Shown here: positions 1 to 6,180 of the stretch, in pieces | Numbering within the stretch: position 1 is the stretch's first letter | Layout of the letters: every line of letters starts with the position of its first letter | Assembly: GCA_030606635.1 (NCBI GenBank) | Contig: JAUWGA010000058.1 | Span: 1-9,860, forward strand | DNA: 9,860 nt | Source: Methanosarcinales archaeon | GTDB lineage: Archaea > Halobacteriota > Methanosarcinia > Methanosarcinales > Methanogasteraceae | Reading direction: 5' to 3' | Program-made: the position numbers and the translations under genes | The notes under the pieces: generated by a model | What the model was told of the DNA's origin: nothing | Database searches by the model: none | The model's input: only the letters and a program-made list of their open reading frames with translations

Positions 1-32
1 CAACACTTCACATATTCATACGATTTGAAGGT

Positions 33-51
33 ATATATGGATTTCATATAT
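33..51. repeat. AT-rich inverted repeat downstream of lrp
   Basis: Arms ATATATG (33-39) and CATATAT (45-51) pair perfectly around a 5-base spacer. It lies just past the 3' end of the minus-strand lrp gene, so it could be a weak terminator hairpin for that gene or an operator for something left of the window. There is no clear T-run on the minus side. I see no gene in 1-93. Confidence 0.35.
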
Positions 52-93
52 CGCCCTCGCACTTTGGTTATGCATTCGCGATACCTCCATTAC

Positions 94-543
94 TCACGGC
101 AACAGATGCCCGCTGCGCACCTTCCAGTTATCCATGATCACAGTCGGCGACACGTTCTGCACGCCGTCCAGTTTCCTGATCTTCTCAGCGATGAATGTCC
201 TGAGCGCACCCCCATCCGTAAGCCACACTTCGGTCATGATCATGTGATCTCCTGCCGAGGTTGCAACGAATTTAACTTCTGAAAACTCGCTCAAACGCAA
301 TGCAACATCGAGGAGATGCGTTGGTTCAACGTCGATTCCGACGAGGGCGACTGAGTTGTACCCGAGCTTTGCCGGATCTGTTATGACGGTGTACTGTTGT
401 ATTACACCTTCTTCCTCGAGCGCCCGCACACGGTTTCGTATTGTGGATTCGGCAACACCGAGTCGTGCAGCAATCTCGGTGTGCGGTGTGCGTGCGTTCT
501 CACGAAGTATGTCTATGATCTTTAGGTCTCTTTCGTCAATCAT
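94..543 (-). CDS. Lrp/AsnC family transcriptional regulator
   Basis: This 149-residue protein has the usual length and order of an archaeal Lrp/AsnC regulator. It begins with an N-terminal winged helix-turn-helix (about residues 2-62, opening IDERDLKIIDILRENAR, with the recognition region around VAESTIRNRVRALEEEG). A ligand-binding RAM domain follows (about 66-140, with VALVGIDVEP and the GDHMIMTEVW strand). Such proteins form dimers or octamers and bind DNA in the cytoplasm, often in response to an amino acid; the effector cannot be read here. The ATG start is supported by a GGTGAT ribosome site (plus-strand 550-555) six bases upstream. The gene is divergent from the NapH-like gene across a 172-base gap with a TATA box and a palindrome, so it may control that promoter and itself. 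Parts of related genes survive as relics at 2845-2900 and 8680-8784. Confidence 0.93.
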   Translation of the reverse strand: MIDERDLKIIDILRENARTPHTEIAARLGVAESTIRNRVRALEEEGVIQQYTVITDPAKLGYNSVALVGIDVEPTHLLDVALRLSEFSEVKFVATSAGDHMIMTEVWLTDGGALRTFIAEKIRKLDGVQNVSPTVIMDNWKVRSGHLLP

Positions 544-715
544 TGTGGTATCACCATATCAATTTTCGTATTTCTCGTGCGATTTGTGGACGATTTCCGC
601 ACCATAATATTATATACTCGCAACACATATTACTGTAGCAGTAAACAATTAAAAGGTTTACGCAAAAATCACAAGATCTGAAAACCGCAATATATGTGCA
701 AATCCCCGAGCGAAC
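544..715. promoter_or_regulatory. Divergent lrp / napH-like promoter region, copy 1
   Basis: This intergenic region holds the lrp ribosome site on the minus strand and, on the plus strand, a TATA box (TTATATA, 610-616). A palindrome (641-661) starts 25 bases after the TATA box, where transcription should begin. Positions 551-622 match 2907-2978 at 65 of 72 bases by hand alignment, and similarity continues weakly to the next start codon, so this is one of two copies of the same regulatory module. The ribosome site seen in copy 2 (AGGAGGT) has no equivalent here; the matching stretch reads GCAAATC. Confidence 0.75.
641..661. promoter_or_regulatory. Putative operator palindrome, copy 1
   Basis: GTAAAC (641-646) and GTTTAC (656-661) are inverted around 9 bases. 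The element sits at the expected transcription start, 25 bases after the TATA box, exactly as in copy 2 (2997-3017). Binding there would block initiation, so a repressor site is the natural reading. The regulator is not identified; the adjacent Lrp protein is a candidate. Confidence 0.6.
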
Positions 716-1390
716 ATGACGATGAAAAGAAAAAATGTACAAATGGTAATGTGGTGGTTACTCCCAATAATTATTTTTGTTGGAATTTGGTGGCATTATA
801 TAGGTTATGCCGTGTTAGCTATGATGATAGTTTTTTTAACATTATCCGTATACAAGGGGCGATATTGGTGCGGATGGTTTTGCCCTCGCGGATCCTTCTT
901 AGAGCGAATACTTAAATTTGTTAGTATGAATGCGCCTATTCCGCCGTTTTTTAAAAATTTGGTCTTTCGAAGTGCAATATTTTGTGGAATGATAGCTTTT
1001 ATGCTCCATCGACTGATTCAAACGAATGGAGAATTGGATAAAATAGGTTTTGTATTTGTAATAATGTGCATAGCAACAAGTATTATCTCAATAATATTGG
1101 GAATAATTTACAATCCTCGAATCTGGTGTGCTTTCTGTCCAATGGGAACGTTACAAGGATTATTGGGGCGGGAAAAATATATTTTGCAGGTCTCTGATGA
1201 TTGTATTGAATGTGGGCTGTGTGAAAAAGTGTGCCCTACTAATATAGATCCGGGATCGTTTAAAGAATCCGGAAAAGTGAGCAATTTCGACTGTATAAAA
1301 TGTTCGAATTGTATAGAAAAGTGTCCGAGAAATGCTTTGAAATTCCAAGAAAACGTTATTCGGGCGCAAAGCAGTTGCAGAATTGGATAA
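716..1390 (+). CDS. NapH-like membrane 4Fe-4S protein
   Basis: This 224-residue integral membrane iron-sulfur protein resembles the NapH / NosR C-terminal / polyferredoxin family, which passes electrons between quinol or ferredoxin pools and partner enzymes. About four hydrophobic segments are visible (roughly 10-28, 30-46, 84-101, 110-131). Two membrane-edge motifs follow the family pattern: C52-x3-C56-P and C138-x2-C141-P. Two ferredoxin motifs lie near the C-terminus (C163/C166/C169/C173-P and C193/C196/C199/C203-P). The electron partner is unknown; the ferredoxin gene 78 bases downstream and the cytochromes further on are candidates. The gene is strikingly AT-rich, with many ATA, AAA and TTA codons, unlike its neighbours, which suggests recent transfer. 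No good ribosome site precedes the ATG; M3 (722) is an alternative start. Confidence 0.85.
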   Translation: MTMKRKNVQMVMWWLLPIIIFVGIWWHYIGYAVLAMMIVFLTLSVYKGRYWCGWFCPRGSFLERILKFVSMNAPIPPFFKNLVFRSAIFCGMIAFMLHRLIQTNGELDKIGFVFVIMCIATSIISIILGIIYNPRIWCAFCPMGTLQGLLGREKYILQVSDDCIECGLCEKVCPTNIDPGSFKESGKVSNFDCIKCSNCIEKCPRNALKFQENVIRAQSSCRIG

Positions 1391-1429
1391 TTATTACAGG
1401 GTTTCAATAACATAGTTATAATGTATTCA

Positions 1430-1463
1430 ATATAAAAACAAATCATTTGAAGATATCGAGGAA
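1430..1463 (+). promoter_or_regulatory. Possible promoter and ribosome site for the ferredoxin unit
   Basis: TATAAAAA (1431-1438) lies about 35 bases before the ATG at 1469, which places transcription start near 1460. GAGGAA (1458-1463) is a ribosome site five bases before the ATG. The surrounding DNA is AT-rich, so the TATA match could be chance. Confidence 0.4.
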
Positions 1464-1468
1464 TTGCC

Positions 1469-1837
1469 ATGATTAAACGCATGATAGTGAAGATTGATGA
1501 GGAAAAGTGCACAGGATGCGGAAAATGCGTTTCCCCGTGTGCAGAGGGTGCGATCCGGATCATCGACGGTAAGGCGAAAGTCATATCCGAGGAACTTTGT
1601 GACGGCATGGGGTTCTGTATCGGGATATGTCCGGAAGGTGCCATATCCACCGAGGAGCGCCAGACTGTGGAGTTCGATGCGGAAAAGGCAGCCGCCCAAG
1701 CCCCGCACAAGGATATATCCATCCAGTGTTTCAAATGCGGGTCAGGAGATGAGGATCGTTACCTGCTGCCAATGCGCCACAATGGGGAAAGCCGGTGGGT
1801 CTGCACGCAGTGCCTCCCCTTGCTGATACATGGGTGA
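1469..1837 (+). CDS. Ferredoxin-like iron-sulfur protein with zinc-ribbon-like tail
   Basis: This 122-residue cytoplasmic electron carrier has a dicluster ferredoxin domain at residues 5-60. The first motif is complete (C14, C17, C20, C24). The second reads C44-x5-C50-x3-C54-P, with Met47 where the second cysteine would normally be, so the second cluster may be [3Fe-4S] or have an odd ligand. As I recall, this spacing recurs in a ferredoxin subfamily of anaerobes, so it need not be a defect. A C-terminal extension carries two CxxC pairs (C87/C90 and C112/C115), which look like a zinc ribbon. The stop codon is six bases before the next start, and the next gene's ribosome site overlaps the stop, so the two genes are almost certainly translated from one transcript. 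Confidence 0.85.
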   Translation: MIKRMIVKIDEEKCTGCGKCVSPCAEGAIRIIDGKAKVISEELCDGMGFCIGICPEGAISTEERQTVEFDAEKAAAQAPHKDISIQCFKCGSGDEDRYLLPMRHNGESRWVCTQCLPLLIHG

Positions 1838-1843
1838 TAATCC

Positions 1844-2815
1844 GTGATCCGGGTCGAGTTTGGGTTCCGGGTGGACAACCTCTGTGATTACACGTTTAAT
1901 TTCTGCTGGCACAACCGCCAGCTTGACCCGGGCGCCCTTATCCCCCACCAGAACGGCACAGAGTACACCTACCGCGATATGGTGGATGCGCTTAAAGGGG
2001 GGACAGAGGTTCACATAAAGGGCGATGTGGGGAAACGTCTCGCACAGGGCATGGGTGCGGATATCCGGCATCTGGGCGGTACCGGCGGTATCGGGACTGC
2101 ATCTCGAATCTTTGTAGACGGGGACGTGGGAGCCGAAGCGGGACTCGGGATGGTCGCAGGAGCAGTCTACGTTTCTGGCAGGGTCGAGGAGCCGCTTGGC
2201 AATATCATCGAGGTGCGCTCCGATGTGACAGGATATCGCAAGTTCGTATCCGTAACTGATCTTCTCTGCAACCACCAGCCAGAGGTTCCAGTGTCCAATT
2301 CACTGGACCCTGAGGCGCTGCGGCTGGTGCTAAACGACGGTATCCTGCGCGGAACACTTTGTGCACGGTGCGATTGCCCGGTCGAGGTGCTTGTAGAAGG
2401 CGATGCCCACAACGGGACCGGGCTACTCATGCGGCAGGGCGCGGTTACGGTCACAGGAGATGCCGGAATGAACACCGGCGCCCATCTAAACGGCGGAACC
2501 GTAGTTGTCCGCGGGGTGGCAGGAGAGTTCGCAGGCGCATACATGAAAGGTGGCGTGCTGCTGGTCGGGGGCGGCATGGGCTATGCCGGAGCCGATATGA
2601 AAGGTGGCGCGATTCTTTCCCGAAGGAAGATTGCGACCAGTCCGCCTGCGGAGAAGACCCGGATCACGGGTGCGGATATGTCGCTCATCCGAAAACTTGT
2701 CGGTGCCGGCAGGTTCGAATCGATGCGGTACAGCAAGTACGAGGTGGGCGAGTCGGAAAAGTATGTGGCGGTTCCGATGAGGGATGGTTCTCTTGTGATG
2801 CGTAGGGTGGACTAA
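1844..2815 (+). CDS. GXGXG beta-helix protein (GltB C-terminal / FwdC-like)
   Basis: This 323-residue protein carries glycine-rich repeats typical of the right-handed beta-helix found in the glutamate synthase C-terminal domain and in formylmethanofuran dehydrogenase subunit C. Two repeat blocks are visible: about residues 47-128 (KGDVGKRLAQGMGAD, DGDVGAEAGLGM) and about 185-263 (GDAGMNTGAHLNGG, GEFAGAYMKGG, GYAGADMKGG). The N-terminal 45 residues and the C-terminal tail of about 55 residues (after SRRKIA) are not recognised. It starts with GTG, supported by GGTGAT (1833-1838) overlapping the ferredoxin stop. No catalytic glutamate synthase or formylmethanofuran subunits are present, so it is probably a structural or scaffold partner of the ferredoxin in an unassigned enzyme. 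Assignment to GltB3 or FwdC specifically would be overreach. Confidence 0.82.
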   Translation: MIRVEFGFRVDNLCDYTFNFCWHNRQLDPGALIPHQNGTEYTYRDMVDALKGGTEVHIKGDVGKRLAQGMGADIRHLGGTGGIGTASRIFVDGDVGAEAGLGMVAGAVYVSGRVEEPLGNIIEVRSDVTGYRKFVSVTDLLCNHQPEVPVSNSLDPEALRLVLNDGILRGTLCARCDCPVEVLVEGDAHNGTGLLMRQGAVTVTGDAGMNTGAHLNGGTVVVRGVAGEFAGAYMKGGVLLVGGGMGYAGADMKGGAILSRRKIATSPPAEKTRITGADMSLIRKLVGAGRFESMRYSKYEVGESEKYVAVPMRDGSLVMRRVD

Positions 2816-2844
2816 TCAGAGCGTCTGATGGCGGCACAATTTTT
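2815..2844 (+). terminator. Weak terminator after the GXGXG gene
   Basis: ATCAGA (2815-2820) and TCTGAT (2824-2829) form a perfect 6-bp stem with a 3-base loop right at the stop codon. A run of five T follows at 2840-2844. The ten-base gap between stem and T-run makes it a weak candidate. Confidence 0.35.
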
Positions 2845-2900
2845 GGTGTACGCTTATCGTTGCAACACTTCCATAATCTTTATAACCGCCAATCGATCAT
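2845..2900 (-). pseudogene. Relic of an lrp gene start (N-terminal codons)
   Basis: Read on the minus strand from an ATG at 2900, this begins M-I-D and then, after a one-base deletion, continues K-I-M-E-V-L. That aligns with the first 20 or so codons of the Lrp gene at 543 (M-I-D-E-R-D-L-K-I-I-D-I-L). The shared GGTGAT ribosome site (plus-strand 2906-2911) is intact. The frame then hits stops, and no further Lrp coding sequence follows. It is the lrp side of the duplicated divergent promoter and is now dead. Confidence 0.6.
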
Positions 2901-2906
2901 TGCGCA

Positions 2907-3043
2907 TCACCATATCGATTTTCGTACTTCCCGTGTGTTTTGTGGACGATTTCCGTACCATAATGTTATATACTCGCAATACACATCACTCTAACTGTAA
3001 ACTATTTGGTAGTTTACGCGAACCATATAACAATGTAGGAGGT
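2907..3043 (+). promoter_or_regulatory. Promoter of the rubrerythrin operon (module copy 2)
   Basis: This is the second copy of the module at 544-715. It has a TATA box TTATATA (2966-2972), a palindrome 25 bases later (2997-3017), and AGGAGGT (3037-3043) ten bases before the rubrerythrin ATG. The leader is about 55 bases. The promoter core differs from copy 1 by only seven bases in 72, while the adjoining lrp relic has drifted much further. That contrast suggests the promoter is under selection. Confidence 0.75.
2997..3017. promoter_or_regulatory. Putative operator palindrome, copy 2
   Basis: GTAAACTA (2997-3004) and TAGTTTAC (3010-3017) form perfect 8-base arms around five bases. The 21-base span and its offset from the TATA box equal those of copy 1, where the outer six bases of each arm are kept. 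It is probably a repressor site over the transcription start of the rubrerythrin / Dsr-like operon. Confidence 0.65.
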
Positions 3044-3053
3044 CCCCGAATAA

Positions 3054-3437
3054 ATGACTACAGAAAGCGAACTCAAAGCACATTTCAAGGGAGAGACAAC
3101 AGAGGTCGGGCTCTACCTTGCGATGTCAAAGCAGGCAGAGCGCGAAGGACATCACACTGCAGCCATGTACTTCAGGCAGCTCGCGATGGATGAGGCATGG
3201 CACGCCTCGGAGATTGCAGAGATACTCGGCATGATCGGCGACACTAAGGCAAACCTCGAGATGATGCACAAAGGCGAGACTATGGCTGAAACCGAGAAAG
3301 CGGACGCTGCTAAGGTAGCCGAAGCGGAAGGTAACATCGATGCGGCACGGTTCTTCGAGCGAGCATCAAAGGACGAGGCGCGGCACAAAGCCGGGCTGAA
3401 AGGAATTCTCATGCGATTCGATGCGCATGGATGGTGA
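3054..3437 (+). CDS. Rubrerythrin-like diiron protein (no rubredoxin domain)
   Basis: This 127-residue four-helix ferritin-like protein probably reduces hydrogen peroxide in the cytoplasm. Diiron ligand motifs are visible: GE at residue 14 in helix 1, E47-x2-H50 in helix 2 (MDEAWH), Glu79/Glu81 in helix 3, and E108-x2-H111 in helix 4 (KDEARH). The C-terminal rubredoxin domain of classical rubrerythrin is absent, as in several short archaeal and clostridial forms, so an external rubredoxin, ferredoxin or flavoprotein would supply electrons. It is first in an operon-like run: the Dsr-like gene begins within about 20 bases, suggesting a joint role in oxidative or sulfur-oxyanion stress. The ATG has a strong ribosome site (3037-3043). 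Confidence 0.9.
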   Translation: MTTESELKAHFKGETTEVGLYLAMSKQAEREGHHTAAMYFRQLAMDEAWHASEIAEILGMIGDTKANLEMMHKGETMAETEKADAAKVAEAEGNIDAARFFERASKDEARHKAGLKGILMRFDAHGW

Positions 3438-3457
3438 AACACAGAGCGGTGATAATG

Positions 3458-4129
3458 ATGGGTAATGAAAAGAAGAACGACATACCAGAGAAGGGAGCAG
3501 TTGTGCAGAGAGATAGAGAGACGTATGCGATAGCGCCGGACACTCCGGCAGGCGTGGTATCGCCTGATACCCTGCGAAATATTGCGGATGTCGCAGAGAA
3601 GTACGAGGCAGCCGCGATAAAGATAACAAGCGCACAGCGGATGGTTATTGTGGGACTCAAGGAAGCAGACATCGATAGCGCATGGAATGACCTTGGGATG
3701 AGTCCCGGCGCTGCAATCGGGCTCTGTGTGCGGAGCGTCAAGATCTGCCCGGGAACGACATTCTGCAAGAAAGGCATATCAGACAGTCTCGGGCTCGGGA
3801 TGGCTCTGCACGATGCGTATCACGGCATGAGTCTCCCCGCGAAGTTCAAGATCGGCGTATCAGGATGTCCGAACTGCTGCAGCGAGTCCTGGGTGAAGGA
3901 CCTCGGTTTCTTCGGCTTCAAGAACGGCTTTAAGGTAGTCGTTGGAGGCGAGGCAGGCAAGAAGCCGAGAATTGCACAGGAATTGACCTATGCCGAGTCG
4001 ATTGATGATGCGAAGAAGGTTGCGCAGAGCGTCTTTGACTACTACACCGCGAATGCAAAGCCGAAGGAGCGGATTGGCGACTTCATCGACCGGATCGGGT
4101 TGGAGGAGTTCAAAAAGGGAGTGCTCTGA
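3458..4129 (+). CDS. Small siroheme sulfite/nitrite reductase-like protein (Dsr-LP)
   Basis: This protein of about 223 residues belongs to the compact dissimilatory sulfite reductase-like group (Dsr-LP) of methanogens and related archaea. It keeps the siroheme-[4Fe-4S] cysteine pattern, C97-x5-C103 and C137-x3-C141 in this numbering (GCPNCC context). It also has a basic substrate/siroheme segment (KITSAQRM, near residues 55-62). Known members are thought to act on sulfite or nitrite, but the physiological reaction of the short group is unsettled. No separate ferredoxin domain is present. A reading frame opens at 3431, overlapping rubrerythrin, but GGTGAT at 3448-3453 fits the ATG at 3458 best. 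The stop overlaps the next ATG (ATGA), so the cupin is translationally coupled. Confidence 0.85.
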   Translation: MGNEKKNDIPEKGAVVQRDRETYAIAPDTPAGVVSPDTLRNIADVAEKYEAAAIKITSAQRMVIVGLKEADIDSAWNDLGMSPGAAIGLCVRSVKICPGTTFCKKGISDSLGLGMALHDAYHGMSLPAKFKIGVSGCPNCCSESWVKDLGFFGFKNGFKVVVGGEAGKKPRIAQELTYAESIDDAKKVAQSVFDYYTANAKPKERIGDFIDRIGLEEFKKGVL

Positions 4130-4467
4130 TGAAGATCGTTGACGCAAGATCGGCTCCCGTATCCCCAAACCCGCATGGAGTCCATGCGTCGATGATTCAT
4201 GACACCGAGCATGCCCAGGCGGTGCACATCACATTGCAGCCGGGGGAGGCGCTGAAACTCCATGCAACCCCGGTTGATGTCTTTTTTTATGTGCTCGAAG
4301 GGCGCGGGGTCGTTGAGATCGGCGACGAGCGAGAGGAGGTCGTGGCAGATCATCTCATCGAGAGCCCTGCACGAGTCCCGCACCGTCTGCTTAATGAAAG
4401 CGAGTCGGTGTTTCGTTTCCTTGTTGTGAAGACGCCAAGACCGAAGGAGACTACGCGGGTGCTGTGA
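4129..4467 (+). CDS. Cupin-domain protein, copy 1
   Basis: This 112-residue single-domain cupin has a beta-barrel core from about residue 28 to 102. Motif 1 is partial (PGEALKLHATPVDVFFYVLEG with one clear His, then G-R-G). Motif 2 holds P-H in ARVPHRLLNES. With fewer His ligands than the classical HxH form, metal binding may be weak or altered; a small-molecule binding or sensor role is possible. Its ATG overlaps the stop of the Dsr-like gene, and a ribosome site GGGAG (4117-4121) lies inside that gene. A shortened paralogue precedes the second cytochrome, so cupin and cytochrome travelled together in the duplication. Substrate unknown. Confidence 0.82.
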   Translation: MKIVDARSAPVSPNPHGVHASMIHDTEHAQAVHITLQPGEALKLHATPVDVFFYVLEGRGVVEIGDEREEVVADHLIESPARVPHRLLNESESVFRFLVVKTPRPKETTRVL

Positions 4468-4486
4468 CCGCGAATGTCACCAAAGA

Positions 4487-4571
4487 TTAAAGTAGTTTAT
4501 CGCAACAGCATTGTGTATATCGTAGGCATGATTACTAAAATCGTAACGTCTATGGATATACAAGAAAGAGG
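4487..4571 (+). promoter_or_regulatory. Leader/promoter of cytochrome 1, duplicated
   Basis: The stretch starts TTAAAGTAG (4487-4495) and aligns with 6409-6494 before cytochrome 2. Shared blocks include a TCGCAA word, a GTATA TATA-like word (4515-4521 region), AAATCGTAA and TCTATG. It ends in a GAGGA ribosome site about eight bases before the ATG at 4580. Co-transcription from the upstream operon is equally possible. Confidence 0.5.
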
Positions 4572-4579
4572 AATTGACA

Positions 4580-6109
4580 ATGAATACACAAAATACGACC
4601 TCGCCCCTGCGCCGTATCGCAGCGGCGAGGTTCTATGTTCTTCTACTTTTCTGTCTACTGATTGCGTCAACCGCATCGGCTGCGTCTGAAGGGACACACG
4701 CCGGAATCGATGAATACACAGGTGCTGAGACCTGTCTTGCGTGCCACCAGACGGAAGGCGAGGGCTTCGTAACGTCCATCCATAATACGTGGAGGGGCGA
4801 GGCGACACACGTCGTTGGGAAGGAAGGCGAGATGACCGGTAAAGTCTTGGGCGTGAATGATTTCTGCGTGGGCACCCAATCGAATGAAGCTATGTGCGGC
4901 AAGTGCCACGCAGGATCTGGTACCTGCTGCAAATGCGAATGCGATTGTGCGGCTAAGAAGATGGTCTGTCCGATCGAGAAGATCGACTGCCTGATCTGTC
5001 ATGCGCCGAACTACAAGAAGACCATGACCGGTCCTGACCCCTCGATCGATGCGACCGCAGCAGCTCGAAACGTCATGATACCCACGCGTGCGATGTGCCT
5101 GCGCTGCCATGCAACAGCCGGCGGCGGTGACAACAACAAACGGGGCGATCTAGAACTTGCGATGGGTGCAGCCGATGTCTCACGAGATCTCGATGTCCAC
5201 ATGAGTGCTAACATGACCTGCCAGGACTGTCACACGTTTATAGATCATCATGTGTCAGGCAGAGGCATGGACCTGCGTGTCGATGACACCGATTTCCTGG
5301 TCACCTGTGACGACAGGAGATGTCACGGCAGTGAACCACATCAGCCGGAGGGGTCGATGTACAACCAGCACACAGACCGGATCTACTGCACAGCCTGCCA
5401 TGTCACATCTTACGGCAAGGAGCAGACCGTTGAGATATCCCGTAACTGGGAGACCCGGCATCTCGAACATCTGGGTGCAGAAGTTATGTACCACGAGATG
5501 ATCGTGCGTGAGAGCAACCCTGCACCGATACATGTCTGGTGGAACAGGTGGTCTGAGATCCTGGATCTCGCTGACCCTGTCATTCTTGACGATGGTGGGG
5601 TCGTGGTAATGGCAAAGCCAGTCGGGAGCATTAATAATTCCGCGTCAAAGATATATGCAGCAAGACTGCATCTTGGCAGGCAGCCATGGAACGGCACACA
5701 TATGCTGCCGTTTAAGGTCATGACCGTTAAGACGACCGATAACATGACTCAGGCAATCTTTGACGCAACAGGCAGGATATTCGATCCGGTCCAGTACGTG
5801 GATGCCAAGCGATATATGGGGCTCTTCCATGGGGTCTCGCCAAAGGATGAAGCGTTGACTTGCACGGACTGTCACAAAGACCATGCGGTCGACTTTGAGG
5901 CGCTCGGATACGATGTCGAGAAGGACGCATCAGGAAACTGGATCAGTGCAACAAAGCCGGGCGAAAATCTGAATCTTGCCAATTTCCGTACGAATGGCGA
6001 CACAGAGACCTGTGTATGCCCTGACGAAGAATGTACGCCAGGTTTCGGGATTATTACGGCGCTGTTGGGTCTACTGGCTGTAGCGTATCTGCTGCGGAAG
6101 CGGAACTGA
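4580..6109 (+). CDS. Octaheme cytochrome c, tetrathionate reductase (OTR)-like, PGF-CTERM anchored, copy 1
   Basis: This 509-residue secreted cytochrome has a signal peptide (basic RR, hydrophobic 17-29, cleavage near TASA/ASEG at 34). There are seven CxxCH heme sites (cysteines at 52, 106, 137, 173, 214, 270, 428) and one C-x4-CH site (C243-C248-H249), eight hemes in all. Order and spacing, with the long heme-free stretch 275-427, fit the octaheme tetrathionate reductase type. Such enzymes reduce tetrathionate and, in vitro, nitrite or hydroxylamine; the substrate here is inferred only. The C-terminus (TPGFG, hydrophobic helix, RKRN) is a PGF-CTERM signal for archaeosortase processing and surface anchoring. 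Unlike copy 2 it has a Cys-rich insertion (C116, 117, 119, 121, 123, 130) and three Cys before the tail (478, 480, 485). I chose ATG 4580 over TTG 4574 because of ribosome-site spacing. Confidence 0.87.
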   Translation: MNTQNTTSPLRRIAAARFYVLLLFCLLIASTASAASEGTHAGIDEYTGAETCLACHQTEGEGFVTSIHNTWRGEATHVVGKEGEMTGKVLGVNDFCVGTQSNEAMCGKCHAGSGTCCKCECDCAAKKMVCPIEKIDCLICHAPNYKKTMTGPDPSIDATAAARNVMIPTRAMCLRCHATAGGGDNNKRGDLELAMGAADVSRDLDVHMSANMTCQDCHTFIDHHVSGRGMDLRVDDTDFLVTCDDRRCHGSEPHQPEGSMYNQHTDRIYCTACHVTSYGKEQTVEISRNWETRHLEHLGAEVMYHEMIVRESNPAPIHVWWNRWSEILDLADPVILDDGGVVVMAKPVGSINNSASKIYAARLHLGRQPWNGTHMLPFKVMTVKTTDNMTQAIFDATGRIFDPVQYVDAKRYMGLFHGVSPKDEALTCTDCHKDHAVDFEALGYDVEKDASGNWISATKPGENLNLANFRTNGDTETCVCPDEECTPGFGIITALLGLLAVAYLLRKRN

Positions 6110-6132
6110 ATCGATTGAGGTGGAGGTATGGC

Positions 6133-6166
6133 TGGATGGCTCTACCCATCCACTCTTTTTTATTTT
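6133..6166 (+). terminator. Terminator after cytochrome 1
   Basis: TGGATGG (6133-6139) pairs with CCATCCA (6146-6152) over a 6-base loop, followed by a T-rich run (6154-6166). It ends the cytochrome 1 transcript and lies just before the ribosome site of the second cupin. Confidence 0.75.
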
Positions 6167-6180
6167 AGTAGGTGGTAAAT

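Noticed and set aside
25..282. Plus-strand frame opposite the 3' part of the first lrp gene
   Set aside because: It is a shadow of the Lrp RAM domain, with no ribosome site or recognisable product.
565..601. GTGCG...CGCAC inverted repeat in promoter copy 1
   Set aside because: In copy 2 both arms change without keeping complementarity, so it is probably chance.
1108..1734. Open minus-strand frame across the end of the NapH-like gene and the ferredoxin
   Set aside because: It runs antisense to two genes with clear iron-sulfur motifs and spans their intergenic gap; its product shows no domain pattern.
2167..2577. Open minus-strand frame inside the GXGXG gene
   Set aside because: The Pro/Ser/Thr-rich product is what antisense reading of glycine-rich repeats gives; the plus strand encodes recognisable repeats.
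3054..3437. Rubrerythrin gene as a truncated pseudogene because the rubredoxin domain is missing
   Set aside because: All four diiron-ligand helices are intact and short rubredoxin-less forms are common in anaerobes.
4574..4582. TTG at 4574 as the start of cytochrome 1
   Set aside because: It lies too close to the GAGGA ribosome site; ATG 4580 has proper spacing and aligns with the copy 2 leader.
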